64,000 nucleotides of DNA, from contig JAVHQT010000092.1 of NCBI GenBank assembly GCA_036171275.1, positions 5,883 to 69,882 of the forward strand, written 5' to 3'. The position numbers were made by a program, and so were the translations under genes. Positions within the stretch are counted from its first letter, which is position 1. Each line of letters begins with the position of its first letter. The stretch comes from PALSA-1006 sp036171275. GTDB lineage: Bacteria; Pseudomonadota; Gammaproteobacteria; Burkholderiales; Gallionellaceae. The notes under the pieces were generated by a model. It saw only the letters and a program-made list of their open reading frames with translations. It was not told where the DNA came from and did not search any database. Positions 52,229 to 60,814 of the stretch are shown in pieces.

Positions 52229-52600
52229 ATGACCGTCAGTCCATACAAAGGGAAAACCGGCCTTATCCGCCTGCGCAATGCCTTGGGTTATTCGCTCGCC
52301 GGTTTTCGCGCCGCCTACCAACATGAAGACGCTTTTCGAATGGAATTGCTGCTGGCCGTTTTAACGATTCCGCTGGCGGTGTGGTTGCCAGTCAGCCAGA
52401 TCGGCAAGGCACTTATGATTGCGAGTGTCTTATTGGTGTTGTTGGTGGAGCTGATAAACTCCGCAATCGAAGCCACCGTTGACCGAATTTCGCTTGAAAA
52501 TCATGATCTTGCTAAACGAGCCAAAGACATCGGCAGTGCGGCGGTGTTATTGAGCCTCATCAACGCAGCCATAGTGTGGGCACTTATTTTGGGTGTTTAA
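52229..52600 (+). CDS. dgkA: Diacylglycerol kinase
   Basis: DgkA phosphorylates diacylglycerol to phosphatidic acid, recycling lipid from membrane glucan and other phosphotransfer reactions, here possibly from phosphoethanolamine transfer by BcsG. The 123-residue protein has RLRNALGYSLAGFRAAYQHEDAFR, three transmembrane helices and the signature ELINSAIEATVDRIS with LAKRAKDIGSAAV. The ATG at 52229 is chosen as the family start MTVSPYKGKTG; the open frame to 52142 overlaps tpx and is not conserved. Confidence 0.93.
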   Translation: MTVSPYKGKTGLIRLRNALGYSLAGFRAAYQHEDAFRMELLLAVLTIPLAVWLPVSQIGKALMIASVLLVLLVELINSAIEATVDRISLENHDLAKRAKDIGSAAVLLSLINAAIVWALILGV

Positions 52601-52734
52601 CCCACCAATTCTATGCGCGCCAAGCGCATTCCCCCTGGGGCATTAAAATTTGATTTTTGGAGTTGCTATTTAAGGTGTTTTTTTGATTTAATTAGTTTGT
52701 TACTTTAACAAATGTAAAACAATAGGGGCGTATA

Positions 52735-53049
52735 ATGGAAGCCACTCAAGTTATTCAGGCCTTGGCCGCTTTAGCGCAGTCCACTCGGTTGGCGATATAT
52801 CGTTTGCTCGTTGGCGCCGGACCGGAAGGACTGGTGGCGGGGCAAATTGCCGAACAACTCAGCATTGCGCCCGCCACTTTATCCTTTCATTTCAGGAATT
52901 TAAGTCAAGCAGGCCTGATTGAAAGTCGGCAAGAGGGACGGTTCATTACGTATTCAGCGAAGTTTTCGGTAATGAATGGTCTGGTGGCGTATTTGACGGA
53001 AAATTGCTGTGGCGGAAATACCGAAGTTTGTATCAAAAAAATTACTTAA
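52735..53049 (+). CDS. arsR: ArsR-family metalloregulator
   Basis: A 104-residue winged-helix repressor (ALAALAQSTRLAIYRLL, EQLSIAPATLSFHFRNLSQAGLI, REGRFITYS-like EGRFITYSAK). It lacks the usual CVCDL helix motif; instead a C-terminal cysteine cluster ENCCGGNTEVC (about 90-100) could bind arsenite, as in the ArsR of Acidithiobacillus ferrooxidans. It is followed 25 bases later by arsC, so it probably represses an arsRC-acr3 unit. Confidence 0.9.
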   Translation: MEATQVIQALAALAQSTRLAIYRLLVGAGPEGLVAGQIAEQLSIAPATLSFHFRNLSQAGLIESRQEGRFITYSAKFSVMNGLVAYLTENCCGGNTEVCIKKIT

Positions 53050-53074
53050 CTATATGATTATTAAGGATATTTAA

Positions 53075-53572
53075 ATGAATGAACCGCAATATAAAATTTT
53101 GATTTTGTGTACAGGCAACTCGGCACGCAGTATTTTGGCTGAGGTTCTATTCAATACCCTGGGCAAAGGTAAATTTAAAGCGTACAGCGCCGGTAGCAAA
53201 CCGGCGGGCGCAGTAAATCCGGGTGCATTAGAATGGCTGAGCAATCACGGTCACACCACCACAGGCTTGCGCAGTAAAAGTTGGGATGAGTTTGCGCGCG
53301 CTGATGCACCCGAATTCGATTTTATTTTTACCGTGTGCGACAACGCAGCTGGCGAAGCCTGTCCGGTGTGGCTGGGCAAGCCTGCCACAGCGCATTGGGG
53401 CATTCCTGATCCGGCACACATTGCAGATGAAACAGAACGGCGTGCCGCATTTAACAAAGCTGCCGAACAGTTGGCGCGGCGTATTCAATTGTTTATGAGT
53501 TTGCCGCTGGAAAAATTAGACAAATTGACAATGAAAGAAAAACTAGCTGAAATCGGACGGATTCAGGATTAA
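53075..53572 (+). CDS. arsC: Arsenate reductase, thioredoxin-coupled (low-molecular-weight phosphatase fold)
   Basis: A 165-residue protein with the phosphatase P-loop CTGNSARS (Cys13 region) and the catalytic Asp in the GIPDPA segment, the LMW-PTP/ArsC fold. A further Cys pair occurs at about residues 88-96 (VCDNAAGEACP), used for the disulphide relay in thioredoxin-linked enzymes. It reduces arsenate to arsenite for export by ACR3. The gene follows arsR and precedes acr3 after a 434-base gap. Confidence 0.93.
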   Translation: MNEPQYKILILCTGNSARSILAEVLFNTLGKGKFKAYSAGSKPAGAVNPGALEWLSNHGHTTTGLRSKSWDEFARADAPEFDFIFTVCDNAAGEACPVWLGKPATAHWGIPDPAHIADETERRAAFNKAAEQLARRIQLFMSLPLEKLDKLTMKEKLAEIGRIQD

Positions 53573-54006
53573 GCAGCCAAATCGCTTTTCAGGTCGAACA
53601 TGAAAGTTTAAATCAATCAATTGGTTTAAAGTGCTGTTCGACAGGATCGGGGACACGAAAGATTTATTCGGGATCAGACTAAGTTTGCCACCGATCATAT
53701 TGTTGCGAAGCGTAACGCACACTTCGAGCGAAGTGAATTTGAAAGGGTTTGCCGAGGACTCAACACGCATGCGTTTTGCAGCGGTCATCAAGAATTTGGC
53801 GATAATCAAATTCGCTTCCATCTTTTCAGAGTGAGGGGTTTGGCGGAAGGGTAATTTTAGGCCTTAACCCATTTTCTGCCAGCCTCCCCGTCAGTGCAGG
53901 AGCAATCTGTCACCTTGGGCGAATCGTGGTTTTAATTACACCGCTGCGGCACTCACCCAATAGCGCCAGGCTTGGCAGAGCAATTGAATAGGAAGGACTT
54001 GAGATA
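53573..54006. other. 434-base gap between arsC and acr3
   Basis: An open frame on the minus strand (53543-53821) and one on the plus strand (53631-53834) overlap each other, but neither has a start signal or recognised family, so I leave them out. Short inverted repeats such as TTCGAGCGAA occur (near 53713-53722). A GGAAGGA ribosome site precedes acr3. Decayed gene or untranslated leader are both possible. Confidence 0.4.
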
Positions 54007-55026
54007 ATGAGCATTTTTGAACGGTATCTGACGTTGTGGGTTTTGCTGTGTATTGTGGGGGGAGTACTGCTTGGGCAAGCAATTCCGGCACCGTTTCACT
54101 GGTTGGGCGGATTGGAAATTGCCAACGTGAATCTGCCGGTCGGTTTGTTGATTTGGGTGATGATTATTCCCATGCTGTTACGAATCGACTTTGGCGCGTT
54201 GCAGCAAGTTCGTCAATATTGGCGCGGCATTAGCATTACCTTATTTATCAATTGGGCAGTTAAGCCCTTTTCAATGGCACTACTGGGTTTTCTGTTTATT
54301 CGGCATTGGTTCGCACCCTACTTACCTGCCGAGCAAATCGATAGCTACATTGCCGGACTGATTTTACTAGCCGCCGCACCGTGCACTGCGATGGTGTTTG
54401 TGTGGAGCCGCCTCGTCAACGGAGAACCGTTATTTACCCTGAGCCAAGTGGCGCTGAATGACGCGATTATGGTATTCGCTTTTGCGCCACTGGTGGCATT
54501 GCTGCTCGGGATGTCCGCCATCATCGTGCCGTGGAATACCTTAGTCACGTCGGTAATTTTGTATATTATTTTGCCGGTTTTAATTGCTCAGATAGTGCGT
54601 AAGTATTTGATTAAATACACTAAATTAGATGCGGTGTTGCGAGTAATGAATCCACTTTCGATTGCCGCTTTGCTAATGACACTGTTACTGTTGTTTGCCT
54701 TTCAAGGCAAGGCGATTATCGACCAGCCACTTGTAATTGCGCTATTGGCGGTGCCGATTACGCTGCAAGTTTATTTCAATGCTGGACTTTCATATTGGTT
54801 AAACCGGCGTTTGGGCGAAGCACATTGCGTGGCGGGCCCGTCTGCATTAATCGGCGCATCGAATTTCTTTGAGCTAGCCGTGGCCGCAGCGATTAGCTTG
54901 TTTGGTTTTGAATCGGGCGCAGCATTGGCAACGGTAGTCGGCGTGTTGATTGAAGTGCCGGTTATGTTAAGCGTGGTCGCAATGGTAAATCGCAGCAAAA
55001 ATTGGTATCAAGCAACGCGTGGCTAA
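54007..55026 (+). CDS. Arsenite efflux permease ACR3
   Basis: A 339-residue membrane protein with ten hydrophobic helices in the bile/arsenite/riboflavin transporter (BART) superfamily. The ACR3 hallmark is the conserved cysteine in AAAPCTAMVFVWSRL (about residue 122), with LNDAIMVFAFAPLVALLLG and IGASNFFELAVAAAISLFG. It exports arsenite made by ArsC. Gene names acr3 and arsB are both used; the fold is ACR3, not ArsB. It lies downstream of arsR-arsC. Confidence 0.92.
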   Translation: MSIFERYLTLWVLLCIVGGVLLGQAIPAPFHWLGGLEIANVNLPVGLLIWVMIIPMLLRIDFGALQQVRQYWRGISITLFINWAVKPFSMALLGFLFIRHWFAPYLPAEQIDSYIAGLILLAAAPCTAMVFVWSRLVNGEPLFTLSQVALNDAIMVFAFAPLVALLLGMSAIIVPWNTLVTSVILYIILPVLIAQIVRKYLIKYTKLDAVLRVMNPLSIAALLMTLLLLFAFQGKAIIDQPLVIALLAVPITLQVYFNAGLSYWLNRRLGEAHCVAGPSALIGASNFFELAVAAAISLFGFESGAALATVVGVLIEVPVMLSVVAMVNRSKNWYQATRG

Positions 55027-55114
55027 AAATGAAAGTGAAATAGCTTCTATAATCAAGGCGTTGGATGCCGGACTACGCGAACATGAAAATTAATAAACGC
55101 AGAGCGAACCAATA

Positions 55115-55648
55115 ATGTCTTCATTTCCGTGTATTTTGCGAGCTTGGAACGCATACGAAAATGAATTACGGCAGTTCCTGAGGCACCGTTGCCAGGACAC
55201 TTTCCTGGCGGATGATTTATTGCAAGAAGTGTTTGTTAAAGCGATGAAACAAGGACGGCAATTTTGTGTGTTGGACAATTCGCGCGCCTGGCTATATCAA
55301 GTGGCGCGTAATGCCTTGATTGATGAATATCGGGTTCGGCGGAAACAGGTAGAAATGCCTGATGATATTTCACAAGAAATAGAAATAATTGAGCCAATTC
55401 ATGCACTTAGCAAGTGCGTCGTCCGCGTGTTGGCGGAGCTTTCTCCTGAAGATCGGCAGATTATTGAAGCATGTGACCTCAACAGCGTGAAACAAAAAAG
55501 CTACGCCGAACAACACGGCTTATTCTTGGCAGCGGTCAAGTCGCGCTTGTTACGCGCCCGAGAAAAAATGCGCCGGCAAATGCGTGTCGCCTGTCAGGTG
55601 AAATTTGATGAGCAAGGCTTGGTGGCGGATCACCTTCCTCGTGGGTAA
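55115..55648 (+). CDS. ECF-family RNA polymerase sigma factor (SigZ-like)
   Basis: A 177-residue extracytoplasmic-function sigma factor: region 2 is WNAYENELRQFLRHRCQDTFLADDLLQEVFVKAMKQ (about 11-46) with RAWLYQVARNALIDEYR (2.4), and region 4 is VLAELSPEDRQIIEACDL...YAEQHGLFLAAVKSRLLRAREKMR (about 108-150), both SigZ-like. A roughly 20-residue C-terminal tail with a Cys follows. No anti-sigma gene is adjacent; a CDF metal exporter follows 118 bases later. It may control metal or envelope stress genes, but no target is shown. Confidence 0.85.
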   Translation: MSSFPCILRAWNAYENELRQFLRHRCQDTFLADDLLQEVFVKAMKQGRQFCVLDNSRAWLYQVARNALIDEYRVRRKQVEMPDDISQEIEIIEPIHALSKCVVRVLAELSPEDRQIIEACDLNSVKQKSYAEQHGLFLAAVKSRLLRAREKMRRQMRVACQVKFDEQGLVADHLPRG

Positions 55649-55766
55649 TAGTTGGGGCTGCACTGCATTCTTGAGCAGCACATTCCCGCTTCGCTGCACT
55701 CTTTTTTCGAATGTGCCGGAATAGCCAAAAATCCACCTCAACTCGACGCCTAACTGAAAATTTAAA

Positions 55767-56669
55767 ATGACACATTCACATGAACACGCCGTGCCCAGTC
55801 AATTTGGGCGCGCTTTTAGTCTTGGTATTGCACTCAATGTTGGCTTTGTGCTGGTGGAAGGCTTTTATGGCTGGCGTACCGACTCGTTAGCACTGTTGGC
55901 GGATGCAGGGCATAACCTGAGCGATGTCGGCGGTTTGTTGCTGGCATGGGCAGCCCTAGCGGCTGGGCGATTGCATCCTGATGAGCGTCACACCTATGGT
56001 TGGCGACGCGGTTCAATTTTGGCGAGCTTCATCAATGCCATGATGTTATTAGCCGCCATGGCTTTGTTGGCATGGGAAGCCTTACAGCGCTTGCAAGTTC
56101 CGGCGAGTACCGATGGCGTCGTCATCATGTTGGTCGCGGCAATCGGGGTGTTGGTTAACGGCATGACGGCCGCTTTATTTGTAGCGGGCAGCGAAAAAGA
56201 TTTAAACATTCGCGGTGCGTTCTTGCATATGGCGGCCGATGCGCTGGTCTCGTTAGGGGTGGTGCTGGCAGGTGCGCTATATTGGTGGCAAGGCTGGCAG
56301 TGGATTGATCCGGTCATGAGTTTGCTCATTGCGGTAGTGATTATTATGGGTACTTGGTCGCTATTTAAGCAGTCCTTGCACTTAATGTTTGACGGTGTTC
56401 CCAATCATTTAGACCTGAAGTTGATTCGTGAGCAATTGCTGGCGATACCTACCGTAATTGCGGTTCACGATTTGCACGTCTGGGCCATGGACAGCGCCGA
56501 AGTGGCGTTGACGGCGCATTTGGTACAGCGCGAAAACACAGTTAATGCCGATCAGCTATTAGGCGAAGCAACTGAAATACTGCATGAAGAATTTGAAATT
56601 CATCACGTTACGCTGCAAATAGAATCAGCCCACTATGCTGAATTGTGTGCAACGCAACAGTGCGCATAA
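55767..56669 (+). CDS. Cation diffusion facilitator (CzcD-like) metal exporter
   Basis: A 300-residue membrane protein with six helices. Metal-site motifs are LLADAGHNLSD (TM2, His and Asp) and LHMAADALVSLG (TM5, His and Asp), and a His-rich N-terminus HSHEH and a C-terminal cytoplasmic domain (about 215-300) with VHDLHVWAMDS complete the CDF fold. It exports zinc or related divalent cations (Zn, Co, Cd) by proton antiport. It sits next to the arsenic genes and an ECF sigma factor, so this is a small metal/metalloid-resistance group. Confidence 0.92.
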   Translation: MTHSHEHAVPSQFGRAFSLGIALNVGFVLVEGFYGWRTDSLALLADAGHNLSDVGGLLLAWAALAAGRLHPDERHTYGWRRGSILASFINAMMLLAAMALLAWEALQRLQVPASTDGVVIMLVAAIGVLVNGMTAALFVAGSEKDLNIRGAFLHMAADALVSLGVVLAGALYWWQGWQWIDPVMSLLIAVVIIMGTWSLFKQSLHLMFDGVPNHLDLKLIREQLLAIPTVIAVHDLHVWAMDSAEVALTAHLVQRENTVNADQLLGEATEILHEEFEIHHVTLQIESAHYAELCATQQCA

Positions 56670-56927
56670 GCGAAATTTCAAATCGCAGTCAAAAAATCGA
56701 CGCCATTTCGTGCACAATTAAACTATTGTCTACCGTTCTTGATTTCTTAGTTTTTTGAAATAAGTCTTAATAATCAGATACTTAAGTATATTTCTACGCT
56801 GAATAAACAAAATGAGCCGAGTTTCTTTGGCACGACGCAGATAAGAAGATCTGTTTTAAAAACAGCGCACTCACGCACGCTTTTGGCTTATATTTCGGGC
56901 TCGAAATTTTTATGCGAGCCGCGCATC

Positions 56928-57605
56928 ATGGATTTGTATTCGCAAGTTTTCAATTCGGACTGGCTGTTCGTTGGCAACATTTTATTTGCCGCGCTGTTGG
57001 TGCGCGCGCTATGGACTGCCCCTTGGCGCGCCTTGTGGCGCAACACCGCGCAATATAATGTACTGATTGGCGTCACGATTTGGGTTGGTGCGTTTTGGTT
57101 GCTGCCAGTCGGAATGCGCGACGGCTTAAAGATTCATCCACTGGGCGCATCCTTGTTCTTTTTATTGTTTGATAGTGAACTTGCATTGCTACTGCTAAGT
57201 GCAATTTTATTGGTTGCGCTACGGTATCAACACTTAGATTTGGCGGTGTTTGGTATGGCGGGGCTGATCAAAATTGCCTTGCCAATTGCGATAACGGCGT
57301 TTGGATTAAAGCTTTTTTATCGCTATGGAAAGCCAAACTATTTTGCTTTCGTGTTGTGGAATGGGTACTGCGTGAGCGGAATCGCCATGTTGCTGGTTGC
57401 CTGCATTAACGGCTGGTGTATTCGCTCTTTAGCGCTGTACACCCCGTTTATTTTGCATAATTCTTATTGGATAACCCTGCCGTTAATTAGCTCCAGTGAA
57501 GCTATTTTGACTGGACTTTCGATTGCCGGCTTTGCCGTCGCCCTCCCCCACGCCGTTGCCCACTTTAATCCCGATGTTTATTTTGCTGAGACCCCCCGTC
57601 GCTAA
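56928..57605 (+). CDS. CbiM-like energy-coupling-factor permease family protein
   Basis: A 225-residue protein with six to seven hydrophobic helices, resembling the CbiM/NikM membrane component (S-component) family of ECF transporters for cobalt or nickel. It lacks an obvious His-initiated MHIxE metal site, and no cbiN, cbiQ or cbiO partners are adjacent. In betaproteobacteria a solitary member of this family is common. The ATG at 56928 is chosen; a TTG at 56883 would extend it by 15 residues. Substrate and partner are unknown. The 258 bases upstream (56670-56927) hold no gene or cobalamin riboswitch that I can see. Confidence 0.65.
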   Translation: MDLYSQVFNSDWLFVGNILFAALLVRALWTAPWRALWRNTAQYNVLIGVTIWVGAFWLLPVGMRDGLKIHPLGASLFFLLFDSELALLLLSAILLVALRYQHLDLAVFGMAGLIKIALPIAITAFGLKLFYRYGKPNYFAFVLWNGYCVSGIAMLLVACINGWCIRSLALYTPFILHNSYWITLPLISSSEAILTGLSIAGFAVALPHAVAHFNPDVYFAETPRR

Positions 57606-57710
57606 AAATTGCTGCGTTGGCAAACTGATCAAACGTGGCAGCGTGTAAAAATGATTCAGTGAAATTTTCGATTCAGGTAAAATGCCGCCCTATTTGCGAA
57701 TGCTTATCTT

Positions 57711-58805
57711 ATGTCTTCTGTTCCTTCAACCTTAAATCCCGCAGAACTGATTCGCCCAGAAATCGTGGCGTTACAGGCGTATCACGTACCGGATAGCGCC
57801 AACTTGATTAAGCTGGATGCCATGGAAAATCCCTATGCGCTACCCGCAGCGTTGCGCGCCACCATTGCCGCACGCGTGAGTGACGCCGCCATCAATCGCT
57901 ATCCCGATGCGAGCGGGCAAATCCTTAAAAATAAAATAGCACAACTCATTGATTTAAAAGAAGATTTCAGGATTTTGCTAGGCAATGGCTCGGATGAAAT
58001 CATTCAATTATTGGCACTGGCGGTTGCAAAGCCGGGCGCAGTTTTATTGAGCGTTGAACCTTCCTTTGTGATGTTTAAAATGATCGCTCAATTTGTCGGA
58101 ATGAACTATGTCGGCGTGCCACTGGCGCAGGATTTTGCACTGGATCTGCCGGCGATGTTAACGGCGATTGAGCGCCATCAACCAGCGTTGATTTTTTTGG
58201 CGTATCCCAATAATCCCACTGGTAATCAGTTCGACGCGCAGGCGGTGACGCAAATTATTCAGGCGGCGCCGGGATTGGTGGTGGTGGATGAAGCGTATTA
58301 CGCGTTTGCCGAACACAGTTTTTTGCCGGCGCTGGCGCAGTTTGACAATTTAGTCGTGATGCGCACTTTTTCCAAGCTGGGCATGGCCGGCTTGCGTTTG
58401 GGATTTTTGGTGGGCAGCGCAGCGTGGATTGAACAATTAGAAAAACTACGATTGCCCTATAACGTTGGTGTGTTACCACAATTGGTGGCAGAAATTTTAT
58501 TGTCGCACCACGATATTTTATTAGCGCAGGCGGCGCAAATTAAACAAGATCGACAATGGCTGTACGAACGGCTGGTCGGCACGGTGGATGTGTATGCGTA
58601 TCCCAGTCAGGCAAATTTTATTTTATTCCGCGTGCCGCACGCCAGCGCGCTGTTTGCCTGCTTGAAGCAGCGCGGAATTTTGATAAAAAATTTAGACGGT
58701 GGACATCCGGCGCTGCGCGATTGCCTGCGGGTGACGGTGGGAACCTCAGAAGAAAATGAACAATTTATCAATGCGTTACAAGCCAGTCTTCATGTTACTT
58801 TATAG
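57711..58805 (+). CDS. hisC: Histidinol-phosphate aminotransferase
   Basis: HisC transfers an amino group from glutamate to imidazole-acetol phosphate in histidine synthesis. The 364-residue fold-type I aminotransferase has LDAMENPY, INRYPDASG, GNGSDEIIQLL, FLAYPNNPTGNQF, VVDEAYYAF and the PLP lysine in MRTFSKLGMAGLRLGF. It opens a run of histidine genes (hisC-B-H-A-F-I-E) in the order typical of betaproteobacteria. The spacing to hisB is six bases, so the genes are co-transcribed. Confidence 0.95.
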   Translation: MSSVPSTLNPAELIRPEIVALQAYHVPDSANLIKLDAMENPYALPAALRATIAARVSDAAINRYPDASGQILKNKIAQLIDLKEDFRILLGNGSDEIIQLLALAVAKPGAVLLSVEPSFVMFKMIAQFVGMNYVGVPLAQDFALDLPAMLTAIERHQPALIFLAYPNNPTGNQFDAQAVTQIIQAAPGLVVVDEAYYAFAEHSFLPALAQFDNLVVMRTFSKLGMAGLRLGFLVGSAAWIEQLEKLRLPYNVGVLPQLVAEILLSHHDILLAQAAQIKQDRQWLYERLVGTVDVYAYPSQANFILFRVPHASALFACLKQRGILIKNLDGGHPALRDCLRVTVGTSEENEQFINALQASLHVTL

Positions 58806-58811
58806 GAAATA

Positions 58812-59402
58812 ATGATGCGTCAAGCCCACGTTATACGGCACACCTTGGAAACGCAGATTGACGTTCAGCTCAATTTGGACGGCACAGGTCAGGTTAAACT
58901 GAATTCGGGTTTGCCCTTTTTGGAACATATGTTGGATCAAATTGCTCGCCACGGCTTAATCGATTTGCAATTGCTCGCCAAAGGGGATTTGCACATAGAC
59001 GCCCACCATACGGTGGAAGATATCGGCATCACGCTGGGGCAGGCGTTTACGCAAGCGGTGGGCGATAAAAAAGGGCTGCGCCGCTATGGCCACGCTTATG
59101 TGCCGCTGGACGAAGCCTTGTCGCGCGTGGTGCTCGATTTATCGGGGCGTCCCGGTTTGGAGTTCAATTGCACCTTTACTCGCGCTAGCATCGGGGAGTT
59201 TGACGTGGATTTGATCCACGAATTTTTTCAAGGTTTCGTCAATCATGCCTTGGTCACTTTGCATATCGACAACTTGGCTGGCAATAACGCGCACCATCAA
59301 GCGGAAACGATTTTCAAGGCCTTTGGTCGCGCTTTACGCATGGCGCTGGAAGTTGATGCGCGTATGGCCGGCATGATGCCTTCTACCAAAGGAATGCTGT
59401 AA
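58812..59402 (+). CDS. hisB: Imidazoleglycerol-phosphate dehydratase
   Basis: HisB (IGPD) removes water from imidazoleglycerol phosphate. The 196-residue protein is the short monofunctional form: NSGLPFLEHMLDQIARHG, DLHIDAHHTVEDIGI, and GRALRMALEVDARMAG with the His-rich metal sites (AHHTVED and NNAHHQAE). E. coli fuses it to a phosphatase, so the phosphatase must be elsewhere. It lies between hisC and hisH with gaps of six and three bases. Confidence 0.96.
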   Translation: MMRQAHVIRHTLETQIDVQLNLDGTGQVKLNSGLPFLEHMLDQIARHGLIDLQLLAKGDLHIDAHHTVEDIGITLGQAFTQAVGDKKGLRRYGHAYVPLDEALSRVVLDLSGRPGLEFNCTFTRASIGEFDVDLIHEFFQGFVNHALVTLHIDNLAGNNAHHQAETIFKAFGRALRMALEVDARMAGMMPSTKGML

Positions 59403-59405
59403 ATT

Positions 59406-60041
59406 ATGGTCGATATTGCGGTAGTCGATTACGGCATGGGCAATTTGCGTTCGGTGCAACAAGCCTTGCGCCACGTTGCGCCCACACTCAATATCTGCGT
59501 GACTGACGACGCAAAAATGATTGCCGATGCCGACCGTGTGGTGTTTCCAGGTCAGGGCGCGATGCCAGATTGTATGCGGGAACTGGAGGCGAAAGGCTTG
59601 CGGCAGGTGGTTTTGGAAGCGGCGCAGCACAAGCCTTTTTTAGGCATTTGCATTGGGCTGCAAATGCTATTTCATCACAGTGCAGAAGGTAACGTGCCCG
59701 GTTTGGGCGTGCTGCCCGGCGAGGTAGTGCGTTTTGCCGGTGAGATGAAAGATGCGCACGGACAAAAGCTGAAAGTGCCGCACATGGGGTGGAATCAGGT
59801 CAAGCATAGGCCACATCCGCTGTGGCATGGTATTCCGCAACATGCGCGCTTCTATTTTGTACATAGTTATTATGTACAAACGTCGGAAGCTAGTTTGGTG
59901 CAGGCAACCAGCGATTATCCCGATGCGTTTGTGTGTGCGGTGGCGCGGGAAAATTTATTTGCCGTACAGTTTCACCCAGAAAAAAGTGCCGCCGCAGGGC
60001 TGCAATTATTAACCAATTTTGTAAGCTGGAAACCTTTATAA
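59406..60041 (+). CDS. hisH: Imidazole glycerol phosphate synthase, glutamine amidotransferase subunit
   Basis: HisH supplies ammonia to HisF. The 211-residue class I amidotransferase has the nucleophile in KPFLGICIGLQMLF, the catalytic His-Glu pair in QFHPEKSAAAGLQ, and VDYGMGNLRSV at the N-terminus. It follows hisB by three bases and precedes hisA by 26 bases. HisF at 60814 is its partner in the synthase that couples histidine and purine metabolism by releasing AICAR. Confidence 0.96.
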   Translation: MVDIAVVDYGMGNLRSVQQALRHVAPTLNICVTDDAKMIADADRVVFPGQGAMPDCMRELEAKGLRQVVLEAAQHKPFLGICIGLQMLFHHSAEGNVPGLGVLPGEVVRFAGEMKDAHGQKLKVPHMGWNQVKHRPHPLWHGIPQHARFYFVHSYYVQTSEASLVQATSDYPDAFVCAVARENLFAVQFHPEKSAAAGLQLLTNFVSWKPL

Positions 60042-60045
60042 CTCA

Positions 60046-60060
60046 TTGATTATTTTGACT
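60046..60060 (+). promoter_or_regulatory. TTGATTATTTTGACT leader motif before hisA
   Basis: TTGATTATTTTGACT, one base different from the motif before dgkA, ends seven bases before the hisA ATG, and no Shine-Dalgarno lies between. It overlaps the region after the hisH stop codon. Confidence 0.4.
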
Positions 60061-60067
60061 ATTTATT

Positions 60068-60814
60068 ATGTTAATTATTCCTGCGATTGATTTAAAAGAT
60101 GGGCACTGTGTGCGATTGCGTCAAGGCTTGATGGAAGAGGCAACGGTTTTTTCGCAAGACCCCGCTGCCATGGCTAAACATTGGTTAGCGCAAGGCGCTC
60201 GCCGCTTGCATTTGGTGGATTTGAACGGCGCGTTTGCCGGAAAACCCGAAAATGAAATTGCCGTGCGCAGCATTATTCAGGCGGTTGGACAAGATGTGCC
60301 AGTGCAGTTGGGTGGTGGAATTCGTGACTTAGAAACCATAGAACGCTATCTCGACTTAGGCTTGACTTACGTTATCATCGGCACGGCAGCGGTGAAAGTG
60401 CCGGGCTTTTTGCACGAAGCGTGCGACGCGTTTCCCGGTCATATCATGGTTGGGCTGGATGCGAAAGGCGGTAAAGTGGCGGTCAACGGTTGGTCAAAAC
60501 TCACTGGGCATGACGTCTGCGATTTAGCCAAACGCTTTGAAGATTATGGCGTGGAAGCCATAATTTATACCGACATTGGGCGCGACGGAATGTTATCTGG
60601 CGTGAATATTCCCGCCACAGTCGAGCTGGCACAACCCTTGCAAGTGCCGGTGATTGCTAGCGGTGGCATCACGAATCTGGACGATGTGCGCGCCTTGTGT
60701 GCCGTGCAAGCCGACGGTATTACCGGGGCGATTACCGGAAGGGCGATTTATGAAGGCTCGCTCGATTTTCGTGCTGCGCAAAGTTTAGCCGACGAACTGT
60801 CGCCCTCTTTCTAA
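60068..60814 (+). CDS. hisA: 1-(5-phosphoribosyl)-5-[(5-phosphoribosylamino)methylideneamino]imidazole-4-carboxamide isomerase
   Basis: HisA is the (beta/alpha)8 isomerase upstream of HisF/HisH. The 248-residue protein has IPAIDLKDGHCVRLRQG, LVDLNGAF (catalytic Asp8-like pair with LNGAFAGKP), GGGIRDLETIERYLD, IYTDIGRDGMLSG and IASGGITNLDDVRAL, which separate it from HisF. No strong Shine-Dalgarno is seen; the TTGATTAT motif lies directly upstream. The stop codon overlaps the hisF ATG by one base (TAATG). Confidence 0.96.
   Translation: MLIIPAIDLKDGHCVRLRQGLMEEATVFSQDPAAMAKHWLAQGARRLHLVDLNGAFAGKPENEIAVRSIIQAVGQDVPVQLGGGIRDLETIERYLDLGLTYVIIGTAAVKVPGFLHEACDAFPGHIMVGLDAKGGKVAVNGWSKLTGHDVCDLAKRFEDYGVEAIIYTDIGRDGMLSGVNIPATVELAQPLQVPVIASGGITNLDDVRALCAVQADGITGAITGRAIYEGSLDFRAAQSLADELSPSF

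Noticed and set aside
53543..53821. 92-codon minus-strand ORF in the arsC-acr3 gap
   Set aside because: No ribosome site or family, overlaps arsC and a plus-strand frame of similar length; kept only as unexplained intergenic sequence.
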